A stretch of DNA of 64,000 bases, taken from Methylophaga sp. OBS1 (GTDB taxonomy: Bacteria > Pseudomonadota > Gammaproteobacteria > Nitrosococcales > Methylophagaceae). Made by a program: the position numbers and the translations under genes. The stretch is taken from contig NZ_JAPDMS010000003.1 of assembly GCF_026319365.1 (NCBI RefSeq), positions 1 through 64,000 on the forward strand, given 5' to 3'. Positions 37,621 to 46,582 of the stretch are shown here, in pieces. The notes beneath the pieces were generated by a model, which did not search any database, had not been told where the DNA came from, and was given only the letters and a program-made list of their open reading frames with translations. The first letter of the stretch is position 1; every line of letters begins with the position of its first letter.

Positions 37621-39348
37621 TCATCCGTGGCTCAGAAAATAAATCAGGATCAGGTTAGTGATAAACAACAATAGAGCCAGTCCTCGCCAAAATCCGACCG
37701 GGTTGCGCTCTATCAGCGGTAATTGTTCCTCGCGCAGGTAATCCGGGTTGGGTTTGACGAGGTCTGATTCAAACTCCGACAGGGCTTCATAGCGAGATTC
37801 GGGCGATAACTGTACCGCCTTGCGAATAGCCTTATCCACCCAGTGCGGAATATCGCTGATGGATTCGCTGACTGAGCGGTAACGCAACCGGTTCAGCCCT
37901 GCCTGGTCACGCACCCTTGCCAGCTTGTCTCCGTATGGCAGTTTACCGGTTAACATCTGGTAAACGATACAGCCCAGGGCAAATATATCGGACTGAGAAG
38001 ATCCGGGTTTACCAACCAGGTATTCCGGCGCCGTGTAATGCTTGGTACCCAGGAGCTCGCGTCGCTCGACCGGCGTTGAAATATCGGCGATACCGGCGAT
38101 TTTGGTGGAACCAAAGTCAATAATTTTAAGTACGCCATCATGACTGACCATGATATTGCCGGGCTTGAGATCCTGATGCAGCATATCCAGCCGGTGAAAA
38201 GCGCGCAGACCGGCCGCTATCTGTGGCACCAGTTCACGGACCGATTTCAGATCCAGCGTACCGACATCATCCAGCCACTGCTCCAGTGTTTTGCCATTGA
38301 CGTATTCCAGCACGTAATAGAGAAAGCGACGAGGCCGCTTCTGCTCAATGGTTCTCACTACATGAGGACTGTCAATGCGACGACCAATCCATTCCTCCAG
38401 TTGAAAACGTTCCAGATAGGCCGGATCATCCTCGAAGTTGACTGACGGTGTTTTGATGACGACTTTCTCACCGGTTTCGGTATCCACCGCCAGATAGAGC
38501 TGACTGGTGGAACTCGCATGCAGCTCACGGCTAATCCGGTAACCATCAAGAATCACACCTTCATAGAGTTCCGGCGGAAAAGGTAGTGCCGTCAGTTGTG
38601 CAAAAACCTCATTGGGATCCTGGGTGGGCAGTTGCTCGACCTCAAGAATCAAACAGCTGACATTGTCCTGACTGTCCTGCTCCAGTGCCTGCTCACAAAA
38701 CTGCTTCGCCAGTGCATCCAGATCATCGTGATCACTGCCCAGCAGACTGCGAAGCTGTTTGTGGCTGAGCACATCGTGAACGCCATCTGTGGTGAAAAGA
38801 AAATGGTCACCCGCTTCCACCGTCAGCGATTTGTAATCAATATCGAGACAATAATCGACGCCGAAAGCGCGCCCAAGATATTCCTTGTTGTCATCAATGC
38901 GAATGCGATGATCGGTCGTGAGTTGTTCAAGCTCACCATCACGATACAGATAAATCCGCGAATCGCCGACATGGAACAGATGCGCTGTGATCGACTTAAT
39001 CACCATGGCACTGAAGGTACTGGCTAGGCCTCTTGAGGCATCCTTGAAATGATTGCTCTGGCCATGCAGCCAGGTGTTAATCGCGGTCAGCACTTTACCG
39101 CCGGACTGTTTTACCGACCAGGAATCAGGGGTGCTGAAATAATCACTGATAAAACCGGTGACGCAGGCCTGACTGGCCTGTTTACCTTCGGCGCTGCTGC
39201 TTATGCCATCAGCCAATGCACAGGCCACGCCCTTGGTCTCCAGCAGCGCCAGGTTGCCGGGCACGGAAAAGCCCAAAGAATCCTGATTTTCGACTTTACG
39301 GCCTTTATCAGAATACTGGCCGACCGTGACCTTTAACCTGGCTACCAT
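37621..39348 (-). CDS. bifunctional PP2C phosphatase / Ser-Thr protein kinase, membrane-anchored
   Basis: 575 residues with two signalling domains. An N-terminal PP2C-type phosphatase (about 1-240) carries VENQDSLG and CALADGISSS. A C-terminal Hanks-type kinase (about 270-530) carries VVIKTPS for the ATP Lys, the catalytic loop LHQDLKPGNIMV and the metal-binding DFG in IIDFGSTK. A single C-terminal membrane segment (GLALLLFITNLILIYFL) tethers it to the inner membrane. It follows narK by 12 bases, so one transcript is likely. The same nitrate transporter / kinase pairing occurs next to nirB in Pseudomonas. The substrates are unknown; control of nitrate uptake or reduction is inferred from context only. 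Confidence 0.92.
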   Translation of the reverse strand: MVARLKVTVGQYSDKGRKVENQDSLGFSVPGNLALLETKGVACALADGISSSAEGKQASQACVTGFISDYFSTPDSWSVKQSGGKVLTAINTWLHGQSNHFKDASRGLASTFSAMVIKSITAHLFHVGDSRIYLYRDGELEQLTTDHRIRIDDNKEYLGRAFGVDYCLDIDYKSLTVEAGDHFLFTTDGVHDVLSHKQLRSLLGSDHDDLDALAKQFCEQALEQDSQDNVSCLILEVEQLPTQDPNEVFAQLTALPFPPELYEGVILDGYRISRELHASSTSQLYLAVDTETGEKVVIKTPSVNFEDDPAYLERFQLEEWIGRRIDSPHVVRTIEQKRPRRFLYYVLEYVNGKTLEQWLDDVGTLDLKSVRELVPQIAAGLRAFHRLDMLHQDLKPGNIMVSHDGVLKIIDFGSTKIAGIADISTPVERRELLGTKHYTAPEYLVGKPGSSQSDIFALGCIVYQMLTGKLPYGDKLARVRDQAGLNRLRYRSVSESISDIPHWVDKAIRKAVQLSPESRYEALSEFESDLVKPNPDYLREEQLPLIERNPVGFWRGLALLLFITNLILIYFLSHG

Positions 39349-39360
39349 CTGCGTTCCGTT

Positions 39361-40827
39361 TTAATGAACGTCAATCATCTGCACAGTCCCATCAGGCAGG
39401 ATTTCCGCCATCTGGCCGCGCGGCTCATCCATAAACTGTACCGCAATCAGGGTCACTACGGCAGTCGCTGCAATCACAAAGAAGAAGGTCTGGGCCGAAA
39501 CCAGTGACAAGACGGTCAGAAACGTCACCGCGCCGACATTACCGTAGGCACCGGCCATACCGGCAATCTGACCGGTCAGGCGACGCTGGACCAGTGGAAC
39601 CACCGCAAATACGGCGCCTTCACCCGCCTGCACGAAGAAAGAACAGGCCATGGTCGCCAGTACCGCGAACAACAGCAACCATTCCGGTGTAATCATGCCC
39701 AGTACCATATACCCCACAGCGAGACCGCTGATACAGATTGTCAGTGTACGTTTGCGACCCAGCTTGTCACTGAACAGCCCACCGACCGGCCGCGACACCA
39801 GGTTCATAAAAGCAAAACCGGAGGCCAGCAGGCCTGCCTGAACGGCACTGATATCAAAGGTGTCACTGAAATACAGCGGCAGCATCGAGACCACCGCCAA
39901 TTCAGAACCGAAGGTCGCGAGATAAGCCAGATCCAGTACTGCCACCTGTTTGAATTTATAGCGATGAATCTCCGGCACGGTTTTGGTGAAGACGTCTTTA
40001 TTAACCTGATAGATGTGATACACCTGATAGCCAAATAAGGCCACCAGCCCGATATAGACGGCATAAGTGATGCCCTGTGACAGCAGTTCAACACCACTCG
40101 GCGACAGCTTCCAAGTCAGCAAAGCCAGGGCGGCATAGAGCGGAATGCTCATCAGGATATAGAGGAAAAAATCGCCTTTGCTGGTGACTTCCATCGCCCC
40201 GCTTTTTTTGGGCTTGAAGTAAGTCGAACCTTTGGGCGTATCTGACACGCTGTTGTAGTAGATAAATGCATAAATTAAAGCAATGGCACCGGTGGTCGCC
40301 AGTGCATAACGCCAGCCGTTGTCACCTCCGTACATCAGTGCCAGCGTAGGCAGCGTCATGGCTGCAGCGGCTGAACCGAAATTACCCCAGCCACCATAAA
40401 TGCCTTCAGCCAGGCCGACCTGTTTGGCCGGGAACCACTCTGAAATCATGCGGATACCGATCACAAAACCGGCACCGACAAAGCCCAGCATAAAGCGGGC
40501 AACGGCCATCTGCTCAAAGCTGTCAGCAATGGCAAAGAAGAAACAGAGAAAACTGGAAATGCCCAGCAGCATGCTGAACATGATTTTAGGCCCGTATTTA
40601 TCCACCAGCATGCCCACCACGATGCGGGCCGGGATAGTCAGCGCCACGTTGAGGATTAACAGGGTTTTGACCTGCTGATCATCAAGCCCCAGCGTGTCCC
40701 GAATGGCCACCATCAAAGGCGCGTGGTTGAACCAGACAACAAAGGTGATAAAAAAGGCCATCCAGGTTAGATGGAGCGTTCGGATGTTTCCGCTGAAAGA
40801 CAGCAGGTTTAGCTTTTGACTAGACAT
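39361..40827 (-). CDS. narK: nitrate/nitrite transporter, NNP family of the MFS
   Basis: Polytopic inner-membrane transporter of 488 residues, about 12 membrane segments. The two nitrate-signature glycine motifs are visible: [16 protein letters not shown] (near 140) and [14 protein letters not shown] (near 415). It is of the assimilatory NasA/NarK type. I chose ATG 40825-40827 (MSSQKLNLL); the longer reading adds 12 unlikely residues. A sigma54-type promoter and an NtrC-like site lie upstream, consistent with induction under nitrogen limitation. It coexists with an ABC nitrate importer in the same island. Confidence 0.92.
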   Translation of the reverse strand: MSSQKLNLLSFSGNIRTLHLTWMAFFITFVVWFNHAPLMVAIRDTLGLDDQQVKTLLILNVALTIPARIVVGMLVDKYGPKIMFSMLLGISSFLCFFFAIADSFEQMAVARFMLGFVGAGFVIGIRMISEWFPAKQVGLAEGIYGGWGNFGSAAAAMTLPTLALMYGGDNGWRYALATTGAIALIYAFIYYNSVSDTPKGSTYFKPKKSGAMEVTSKGDFFLYILMSIPLYAALALLTWKLSPSGVELLSQGITYAVYIGLVALFGYQVYHIYQVNKDVFTKTVPEIHRYKFKQVAVLDLAYLATFGSELAVVSMLPLYFSDTFDISAVQAGLLASGFAFMNLVSRPVGGLFSDKLGRKRTLTICISGLAVGYMVLGMITPEWLLLFAVLATMACSFFVQAGEGAVFAVVPLVQRRLTGQIAGMAGAYGNVGAVTFLTVLSLVSAQTFFFVIAATAVVTLIAVQFMDEPRGQMAEILPDGTVQMIDVH

Positions 40828-40879
40828 GAATTCAGTTCTCTCTTTAGAACACGTTACCAACATTGGTTTGCGTTCTTAG

Positions 40880-40895
40880 TGCTGGAATCATGCCA
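40880..40895 (-). promoter_or_regulatory. sigma54-type promoter of narK
   Basis: On the minus strand TGGCATGATTCCAGCA has the GG (-24) and GC (-12) dinucleotides exactly 10 bases apart. The -24 element matches the consensus well; the -12 element (CAGCA) is weaker. It lies about 53 bases before the narK start. Confidence 0.6.
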
Positions 40896-40979
40896 GTTGA
40901 ATAAGTATTTGTTTTATCGAAAGATGAGAGAATAAATAGGTATAACAGGCTCTGATTTAAGTCTAAATCGGTGCAAGCT

Positions 40980-40994
40980 GCACTACGATTGTGC
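40980..40994. promoter_or_regulatory. NtrC-like enhancer site upstream of narK
   Basis: GCAC-TACGATT-GTGC exactly matches the GCAC-N7-GTGC core of NtrC sites. It lies 85 bases upstream of the sigma54 promoter, a normal enhancer distance. Confidence 0.6.
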
Positions 40995-40999
40995 GCGTT

Positions 41000-42238
41000 T
41001 CAGGTCGGTGACTCATCTTCATCTGGCCAGTCAAGATCGCAACAAAATACATAAACAGCGCTAGCGACCTCAACAGCCTGAGAGACAGTGACACACATGT
41101 GTGAACCGGCGACGGACAGATAAGGGCGGCTAACCTGGGTCACGGCGGGATTATGAATGGCGCGGTAATGGTAGTGACGGTGTGACCAGTTGGCATTTTC
41201 ACCGGCCAGCAAAGGGGTAAAACGAATATCCAGCTTCGCGGTATACTGAGGCGAGTATAAGCTTTTACCAATCTGGAACCCCTTTTCATCCAGGAGGTAG
41301 CAACGGACTGCGCGTTCATCTTCAAATACAGAAGCACCGCACTGTTCAAACGGTGTCTGCTGTTTCAAAGCCGCTATCTCGATTTCATAACGATGTTTGA
41401 ATTTCTCAAAGTGAGATTGCAGCTTTCGGTTGTACTGACTGCGGACATTGTTCTGACGGTGAAGCAGGTCCTCAAGCTTGCTGGCGAAGTCACGATCGCG
41501 CTTAATCTGTTTATCCGGTTTGGCGAAGTAAAAGCCCTGCACCATATCGGCGTTACTGGATATGGCGACCATCGCCTCTTTTTCGTTTTCCACACCCTCG
41601 ATCACCACGAGACTGCCGGTTTCGTGAATCAACGAAACAATGCCTGTCAGGATCCGCTCGACTTTGAGTGAACGGCCGGCCTGTCTGACCAGGCTACGAT
41701 CAATCTTGACGATATCCGGCTGTAGCTCCCATATGCGGTCAAAGTTGGAGTGGCCGGCACCGAAATCATCAATAGCAATCAGGCAACCCAGGTGGCGAAA
41801 GTGCTGGATCAGTTCTTTCAGATAAACCCGGTCGTCAATTTCACTCTCCAGAATCTCAATGACGATTCTCCTGGCAGCGATGCCGGTCTGGCTCATAAGA
41901 TCGCGCATGAACCCGGCATCGGGCCGCTCTGTGACCAGACACTGGGAGTTGAGATTGATGAACAACCAGCTTTCGTTTTCACCGGCATGGGCAAAATTAC
42001 GCGCGTGCAAAGCACGGCATGTGCGGTCCAGTTCCAGATGTTCACGACTGTTGCCCGGCCGCTGCATGACTTGAATGGGGCTGATATAGCGACCATCACT
42101 GTCGTACGCCCTCAGCAGCCCCTCGTAGCCTACGGGCTTTCGATGCGCAATACTGAAGATAGGCTGAAATGCAGACGACAGAAATAAACTATCGTATTCG
42201 GCAGCGAAGCCTCTCTCGCTGAAAGAAAGTTCTGTCAT
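41000..42238 (-). CDS. EAL domain protein, probable c-di-GMP phosphodiesterase
   Basis: 412 residues from the chosen start (MTELSFSERG; ATG 42236-42238). An N-terminal EAL domain (about 20-260) retains most catalytic positions: VIEILESE, AIDDFGAGHSNF, DIVKIDRSL, VVIEGVENE and VQGFYFAKP. The name motif itself is EGLLR, a mild variant. The C-terminal 150 residues (from about 265) look like a helical linker followed by a sensor-like alpha/beta domain that I cannot name. There is no membrane segment. It sits between narK and nrtC on the same strand but has its own intergenic upstream region. A link between nitrate status and c-di-GMP is only suggested by position. Confidence 0.85.
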   Translation of the reverse strand: MTELSFSERGFAAEYDSLFLSSAFQPIFSIAHRKPVGYEGLLRAYDSDGRYISPIQVMQRPGNSREHLELDRTCRALHARNFAHAGENESWLFINLNSQCLVTERPDAGFMRDLMSQTGIAARRIVIEILESEIDDRVYLKELIQHFRHLGCLIAIDDFGAGHSNFDRIWELQPDIVKIDRSLVRQAGRSLKVERILTGIVSLIHETGSLVVIEGVENEKEAMVAISSNADMVQGFYFAKPDKQIKRDRDFASKLEDLLHRQNNVRSQYNRKLQSHFEKFKHRYEIEIAALKQQTPFEQCGASVFEDERAVRCYLLDEKGFQIGKSLYSPQYTAKLDIRFTPLLAGENANWSHRHYHYRAIHNPAVTQVSRPYLSVAGSHMCVTVSQAVEVASAVYVFCCDLDWPDEDESPT

Positions 42239-42336
42239 CCCAACCCGGACCTTTGTAGATGATTGCGCCCAACAGTCTAACATTTTGTCTATTTTTTACC
42301 CGGTGAATTTATCATTAATTATGTTGTGTTCTTAAT

Positions 42337-42365
42337 AAAAAAGCCTGCATCAAAATGATGCAGGC
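42337..42365 (-). terminator. terminator of the nrtABC operon
   Basis: On the minus strand GCCTGCATCA / TGATGCAGGC forms a 10-bp stem with a four-T loop and a T-run tail, 8 bases after the nrtC stop. Confidence 0.9.
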
Positions 42366-42372
42366 CCAAAAT

Positions 42373-43164
42373 CTAGGCTACTTTCCGGGCGTGTCGCTCA
42401 TGCAGAAAGTGAATCACTTCAGAACGATAATGGTTGTAGTCTGGATTATCCGCCAGTGCCAGACGTTTACGGGGGCGGGGAAGGTCGACCTCCATGACTT
42501 CCCCAATGGTCGCTGCCGGCCCATTGGTCATCATCACAATTTTGTCGGATAGCAGAACGGCTTCATCGACATCGTGGGTAATCATGATGACCGTGTTATT
42601 CAAATCGGCCTGAATATCCATCAATGAATCCTGCAGGTGAGCACGCGTTAATGCATCCAGGGCACCGAAGGGTTCATCCATTAGAAGCACCTTGGGCTCC
42701 ATTGCCAATGCGCGCGCAATTCCCACCCGCTGCTTCATACCACCGGAAATTTCTGAAGGCATTTTATGCATCGCATGCGTCATATGTACCAGCTCCAGAT
42801 TATGTTCCACCCATTCACGAATCTGTTTTCTATTACGGGTCGAACCAAAGACCGATTTCACTGCCAGTTCCACATTCTGATAACAGCTAAGCCAGGGAAA
42901 CAGAGAATGATTCTGAAAAACGATGGCACGGTCAGGACCGGGCTCATCAACTTCCCTGCCTTCCAGTATCACCCCGCCTTCTGTTGCTTTGTAGAGGCCA
43001 CCGACAATATTCATCACCGTGGATTTACCACAGCCTGAATGGCCGATGATGCTGACAAATTCGCCTTTTTCAATTTTTAGATTGACGTTCTCCAGTGCTC
43101 GGAAGGGACCATTAGGTGTTGGAAAATCAATGCTGACATGGTCGATATTGAGATATTTGTCCAT
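42373..43164 (-). CDS. nrtC: nitrate ABC transporter ATP-binding protein
   Basis: ABC ATPase of 263 residues that powers nitrate/nitrite import. Walker A is GHSGCGKST (about 41-49), the signature SGGMKQRVGIARAL, Walker B VLLMDEPFGALDA, and the H-loop ITHDVDEA. It is the short form without the regulatory substrate-binding-like domain of cyanobacterial NrtC, closer to NrtD or NasD. Last gene of the nrtABC operon, 10 bases after the permease. Confidence 0.92.
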   Translation of the reverse strand: MDKYLNIDHVSIDFPTPNGPFRALENVNLKIEKGEFVSIIGHSGCGKSTVMNIVGGLYKATEGGVILEGREVDEPGPDRAIVFQNHSLFPWLSCYQNVELAVKSVFGSTRNRKQIREWVEHNLELVHMTHAMHKMPSEISGGMKQRVGIARALAMEPKVLLMDEPFGALDALTRAHLQDSLMDIQADLNNTVIMITHDVDEAVLLSDKIVMMTNGPAATIGEVMEVDLPRPRKRLALADNPDYNHYRSEVIHFLHERHARKVA

Positions 43165-43174
43165 TGTCTGACTC

Positions 43175-44197
43175 CTAGCGAATAACAGCGTTTTTGTCGT
43201 ATGAGAAAAATTTCTGGAAGCTCAGGGTGATGCGATCCAGAATGAATCCAATAATGCCGATAGTCAGCACTGCCACCATAATGCGACTCAGTGACGAGGA
43301 ACTGCCGTTCTGGAACTCATCCCAGACGAACTTGCCCAGCCCCGGATTCTGCGCCAGCATCTCGGCAGCAATCAGCACCATCCAGCCTATGCCCAGAGAA
43401 ATACGCAGACCGGTAAAAATCATGGGTATCGAAGCAGGAATAACGACCTTCCAGACGGTAGTAAAGTAATTCAGCCGAAGCACGCGAGCGACATTGATCA
43501 AATCCTTATCAATCGAGGATACGCCAACGGCAGTGTTAATCAGTGTTGGCCAGAGAGAACATAAAGTCACCGTCAGCGCCGAAGTGATAAAGGATTTTTC
43601 AAACATCGGGTTATCACTGACATAGACGGCACTCACCACCATGGTCACAATCGGCAGCCAGGCCAGCGGCGATACCGGCTTAAAAACCTGAATCAATGGA
43701 TTCAAAGCTGAATATAAAGTGTCCGACAACCCTGCCACGATGCCGACCGGCACGGCAATGACGGTCGCTATCAGAAAGCCGACGAATACCGTAAACAGAC
43801 TGGTCAGAATTTGGTCAAAAAAAGTCTCCTTACCGGTATAAGGACGAATCGTGACTTCGGCATCGGGGTTTTTCTCCAGCTTGGCGGCATTGCGCTGTTC
43901 CTGGCGCTCATAAAACGCCTGCTCGCGATCACGCGCCTCATAGTGCTCATCGACCAGCACATTGACCTGCTCCCAGACCTGGGTTGGCCCCGGCACCTGA
44001 CCGAGACTGGTGATGACTTTCGCCGCGCCAAGATGCCAGAGAAACAAAAACACAGCGATGGCAAACAGCGGAACGCCGACCATCTTGCCCAGTTCCTGCA
44101 TCTGATGCTTGGGGGACTCACCTGCTGACAGTCTGACCAGCGGTATAAACCAGGTAAAACCAGTCATTTCGAGAAAATAAATCAGTTTGTCTTTCAT
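43175..44197 (-). CDS. nrtB: nitrate ABC transporter permease
   Basis: BPD-type permease of 340 residues with about six or seven membrane segments. The coupling-helix (EAA-like) region is around INVARVLRLNYFTTVWKVV. It has an unusual hydrophilic loop between the first and second membrane segments (EARDREQAFYERQEQRNAAK), which makes it longer than many NrtB proteins. It sits between the binding protein and the ATPase genes. Confidence 0.92.
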   Translation of the reverse strand: MKDKLIYFLEMTGFTWFIPLVRLSAGESPKHQMQELGKMVGVPLFAIAVFLFLWHLGAAKVITSLGQVPGPTQVWEQVNVLVDEHYEARDREQAFYERQEQRNAAKLEKNPDAEVTIRPYTGKETFFDQILTSLFTVFVGFLIATVIAVPVGIVAGLSDTLYSALNPLIQVFKPVSPLAWLPIVTMVVSAVYVSDNPMFEKSFITSALTVTLCSLWPTLINTAVGVSSIDKDLINVARVLRLNYFTTVWKVVIPASIPMIFTGLRISLGIGWMVLIAAEMLAQNPGLGKFVWDEFQNGSSSSLSRIMVAVLTIGIIGFILDRITLSFQKFFSYDKNAVIR

Positions 44198-44269
44198 AGT
44201 GACTCTTTCGTTGGTTTGGACACAATCACCCTGCCTGCCAGGCAGACAGGGTGGCTTGCTGTTCCGGTG

Positions 44270-45670
44270 TTACTCGACAACCTCTTCACCCTTGAGGCCA
44301 ATCGGGAACTGTTCCAGATAGGCATTAGGCTGGGTGCCGTCGTAAGCGATACCGTCGATAAACTCGGTTTGCGTCGGTTTGAAACCGGTTTCAGTTTCAA
44401 AATCGGGGAAGGCCGAGGCCGGCAGTTTGCCTTCTTCGATCAGCTCTTTTGCTGCCAGGGCATAGATATCGGGACGATAGACTTTCTTGGCGATATCCAT
44501 ATACCAGCTATCCGGTTTAGGCTCGGCAATCTGCCCCCAGCGGCGCATCTGGGTCAGATACCAGACGGCATCACTGTAATAGGGATAAGTCGCGTTGTAG
44601 CGGAAGAAGACGTTAAAGTCAGGCACCGCCCGCTTGTCTCCTTTTTCATATTCAAAGGTGCCGGTCATACTGTTGGCAATAACTTCATAGTCAGCACCGA
44701 CATAACGACTCTGTGACAGGATTTCCACGGCTTCAGGACGGTTGGCATTGCTGTTTTCATCCAGCCAGTGAGCGGCACGGATCAGGGCTTTAACCACCGC
44801 GATATGGGTGTTGGGATTTTCTTCCGCCCATTGCTTGCTCACACCGAACACTTTTTCCGGGTTATTTTTCCAGATTTCATAGTCGGTAATCACCGGCACA
44901 CCAATGCCCTTAAACACGGCCTGCTGATTCCAAGGTTCACCCACACAGTAACCGTAGATCGTGCCGGCTTCCATGGTGGAAGGCATCTGTGGTGGAGGGG
45001 TGACCGAGAGCAGCGCATCAGCCTGAAGCTGACCGCTGGTGTCACCTTTATGTGGCGCATAATAGCCGGGATGGATACCGCCTGCTGCCAGCCAGTAACG
45101 CAGCTCATAATTGTGCGTGGAGACCGGAAACACCATGCCCATATTGAAAGGTTTGCCATCGGCTTTATAGGAATCGACCACCGGCTTCAACGCTTCTGCA
45201 CTGATTGGATGCACCGGTTTACCGTCTTCATCCATCGGCACATTGGGTTTCATCTGATCCCAGATTTCATTAGAAACGGTAATACCGTTGCCATTCAAAT
45301 CCATACTGAAGGCCGTGATGATGTCAGCCTTGGTACCGAATCCGATAGTGGCCCCCAGCGGTTGCCCCGCCAGCATATGCGCTCCATCGAGAGTACCGTC
45401 AATGACACCGTCCAGCAGCACTTTCCAGTTGGCCTGCGCTTCCAGGGTGACGTAGAGCCCCTCGTCCTCAAAAAAGAATTTTTCATAAGCAATGGCGAGC
45501 GGCGCCATATCGGTGAGTTTGATAAAACCAAATTTGAGCTCCGGTTTTTCTACTTCACCGGGTGCGGCATAAGCACTGGTGAAGGACATCATGCCGGTAC
45601 TGAATACCAGACTGGCAGCAGCCAGGCTTTTAACCAGATGACGGCGGGTGATGGATAACTGTTTTCGCAT
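44270..45670 (-). CDS. nrtA: nitrate ABC transporter substrate-binding protein
   Basis: Periplasmic nitrate/nitrite-binding protein of the NrtA/NasF type, 466 residues. The N-terminus has a twin-arginine-like motif ([11 protein letters not shown]) followed by a hydrophobic stretch and an Ala-rich cleavage region (SAYAAP), with no lipobox, so Tat export is likely. The body has typical family segments such as [18 protein letters not shown] chose ATG 45668-45670, with GGAG 7 bases upstream. The leader before it carries a sigma54-type promoter, two ANTAR-type hairpins and an intrinsic terminator, predicting double control by nitrogen limitation and by nitrate or nitrite. Confidence 0.93.
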   Translation of the reverse strand: MRKQLSITRRHLVKSLAAASLVFSTGMMSFTSAYAAPGEVEKPELKFGFIKLTDMAPLAIAYEKFFFEDEGLYVTLEAQANWKVLLDGVIDGTLDGAHMLAGQPLGATIGFGTKADIITAFSMDLNGNGITVSNEIWDQMKPNVPMDEDGKPVHPISAEALKPVVDSYKADGKPFNMGMVFPVSTHNYELRYWLAAGGIHPGYYAPHKGDTSGQLQADALLSVTPPPQMPSTMEAGTIYGYCVGEPWNQQAVFKGIGVPVITDYEIWKNNPEKVFGVSKQWAEENPNTHIAVVKALIRAAHWLDENSNANRPEAVEILSQSRYVGADYEVIANSMTGTFEYEKGDKRAVPDFNVFFRYNATYPYYSDAVWYLTQMRRWGQIAEPKPDSWYMDIAKKVYRPDIYALAAKELIEEGKLPASAFPDFETETGFKPTQTEFIDGIAYDGTQPNAYLEQFPIGLKGEEVVE

Positions 45671-45692
45671 TATCTGCTCCTGAATTTTGTTC

Positions 45693-45736
45693 AAAAAAAA
45701 GACGCACTCACAGGCTTGACCTGCAAGGACGTCTTT
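45693..45736 (-). terminator. leader attenuator terminator upstream of nrtA
   Basis: On the minus strand AAAGACG pairs with CGTCTTT, with an inner stem TTGCAGG / CCTGTGA, and eight T follow. It ends 22 bases before the nrtA start codon, so it would block the operon unless antiterminated. Its 5' arm overlaps the second ANTAR hairpin. Confidence 0.8.
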
Positions 45737-45740
45737 ATCC
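45727..45740 (-). promoter_or_regulatory. ANTAR hairpin P2 in the nrtA leader
   Basis: On the minus strand GGAT-AAAGAC-GTCC forms a 4-bp stem (closing U-G) with a hexaloop AAAGAC, having A at position 1 and G at position 4 as required for ANTAR binding. It overlaps the 5' arm of the terminator, so the two are mutually exclusive. Confidence 0.65.
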
Positions 45741-45759
45741 GGAATTGAAATTTTGATTT

Positions 45760-45773
45760 ACCCGTCGTTGGGT
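45760..45773 (-). promoter_or_regulatory. ANTAR hairpin P1 in the nrtA leader
   Basis: On the minus strand ACCC-AACGAC-GGGT forms a 4-bp stem with hexaloop AACGAC (A1, G4). A 19-base linker, itself able to pair weakly (AAAT / ATTT), separates it from P2. Confidence 0.65.
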
Positions 45774-45792
45774 TGTGACTCAGTGTAGCGTT

Positions 45793-45808
45793 TGCAGATA
45801 ATATGCCA
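45793..45808 (-). promoter_or_regulatory. sigma54-type promoter of nrtABC
   Basis: On the minus strand TGGCATATTATCTGCA has GG and GC exactly 10 bases apart, with good -24 and fair -12 matches. Transcription would start near 45782, placing both hairpins and the terminator inside the leader. Confidence 0.7.
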
Positions 45809-45850
45809 ACTAGATACCTAAATAATTAAATAAACAATATCAATGACTTG

Positions 45851-45875
45851 AAAACGTTCCGCTTAACGTTTTTTT
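45851..45875. terminator. possible terminator after nasT
   Basis: AAAACGTT / AACGTTTT hairpin with a six-base loop. The T run follows on the plus strand, so as a terminator for the minus-strand nasT it is weak. Confidence 0.35.
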
Positions 45876-45914
45876 AGTGGTGCCTGCACACTTTAGGGTC
45901 ATGGGGTGATTCAC

Positions 45915-45929
45915 GCACAGGCGTGGTGC
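45915..45929. promoter_or_regulatory. NtrC-like enhancer site upstream of nrtA
   Basis: GCAC-AGGCGTG-GTGC is an exact match to the GCAC-N7-GTGC core. It lies about 107 bases upstream of the sigma54 promoter; a weaker copy (GCAC-N7-GGTC) lies at 45886-45900. Confidence 0.6.
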
Positions 45930-45961
45930 GACTCCAATTCGCGTGGCTGCTGAGCAGTCAC

Positions 45962-46582
45962 TCAAACTGACTTTTGGGGTTCAAGCAGACTGGCGGTGGC
46001 AAGAATATTCTGTGCCAGTTGTGCCAACCGCATGTTCTGGTTCATCGCTGAAGTTCGCAGTAATCGATAGGCTTCATCTTCACTACAGTTCCGTTGCTCC
46101 ATGATCAGGCCTTTGGCCCGGTCAATGACCTTACGATCAGCCAGCGATGTTTTCAGCTCTTTGATGTGCTTCTGCATCGATTGATACTGGCGGAATCGTG
46201 CCATGGCGGTTCTCAAGATAGGTAAAACCCGATCCTCACGAAAACCATCAACGATATAAGCACTGACTCCAGCCTGAATCGCCTGCTCGATGGCATCATC
46301 ACGGTCATCATGGGTGAAGATCACAATCGGTAACGGAAACTGCTCGTTAATCACTTTGAACTTGCTGAGCATGTCACTATCACTGTTGTCCATTACCGCG
46401 ATAATCAGTTCCGGTTCTACCGTCCATTTTAGAGTCAGCAACTGTTGCAGCGTCGAGCCTTCAAAAATAATCTTGTAAGGCGTTTCTGCCAGCGTCATTT
46501 TCAAGCTATGGCTGACATCGCTGTGTTCACTGATAACAATGGTATTAACGTTCGTCTCGGTGTGCATGGCAGCGCTGCTCAT
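45962..46582 (-). CDS. nasT: ANTAR-domain antitermination regulator (NasT-like)
   Basis: 206 residues. A receiver-like N-terminal domain (about 12-135) has a candidate phosphoacceptor Asp in AVMDNSD, but the usual late Lys is not evident (IVDGFRED), so it may be a pseudo-receiver. The C-terminal ANTAR domain is canonical (DRKVIDRAKGLIMEQ followed by DEAYRLLRTSAMNQNMRL), known to bind paired hairpins in leader RNA and prevent termination. It overlaps the NIT sensor gene by 4 bases, so the two are translationally coupled and almost surely partners. Predicted RNA targets are the nrtA and porin leaders. Confidence 0.9.
   Translation of the reverse strand: MSSAAMHTETNVNTIVISEHSDVSHSLKMTLAETPYKIIFEGSTLQQLLTLKWTVEPELIIAVMDNSDSDMLSKFKVINEQFPLPIVIFTHDDRDDAIEQAIQAGVSAYIVDGFREDRVLPILRTAMARFRQYQSMQKHIKELKTSLADRKVIDRAKGLIMEQRNCSEDEAYRLLRTSAMNQNMRLAQLAQNILATASLLEPQKSV

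Noticed and set aside
40828..40868. Search for an ANTAR attenuator in the narK leader
   Set aside because: The leader predicted from the sigma54 promoter is about 40 bases with no terminator hairpin or A1/G4 hexaloop pair.
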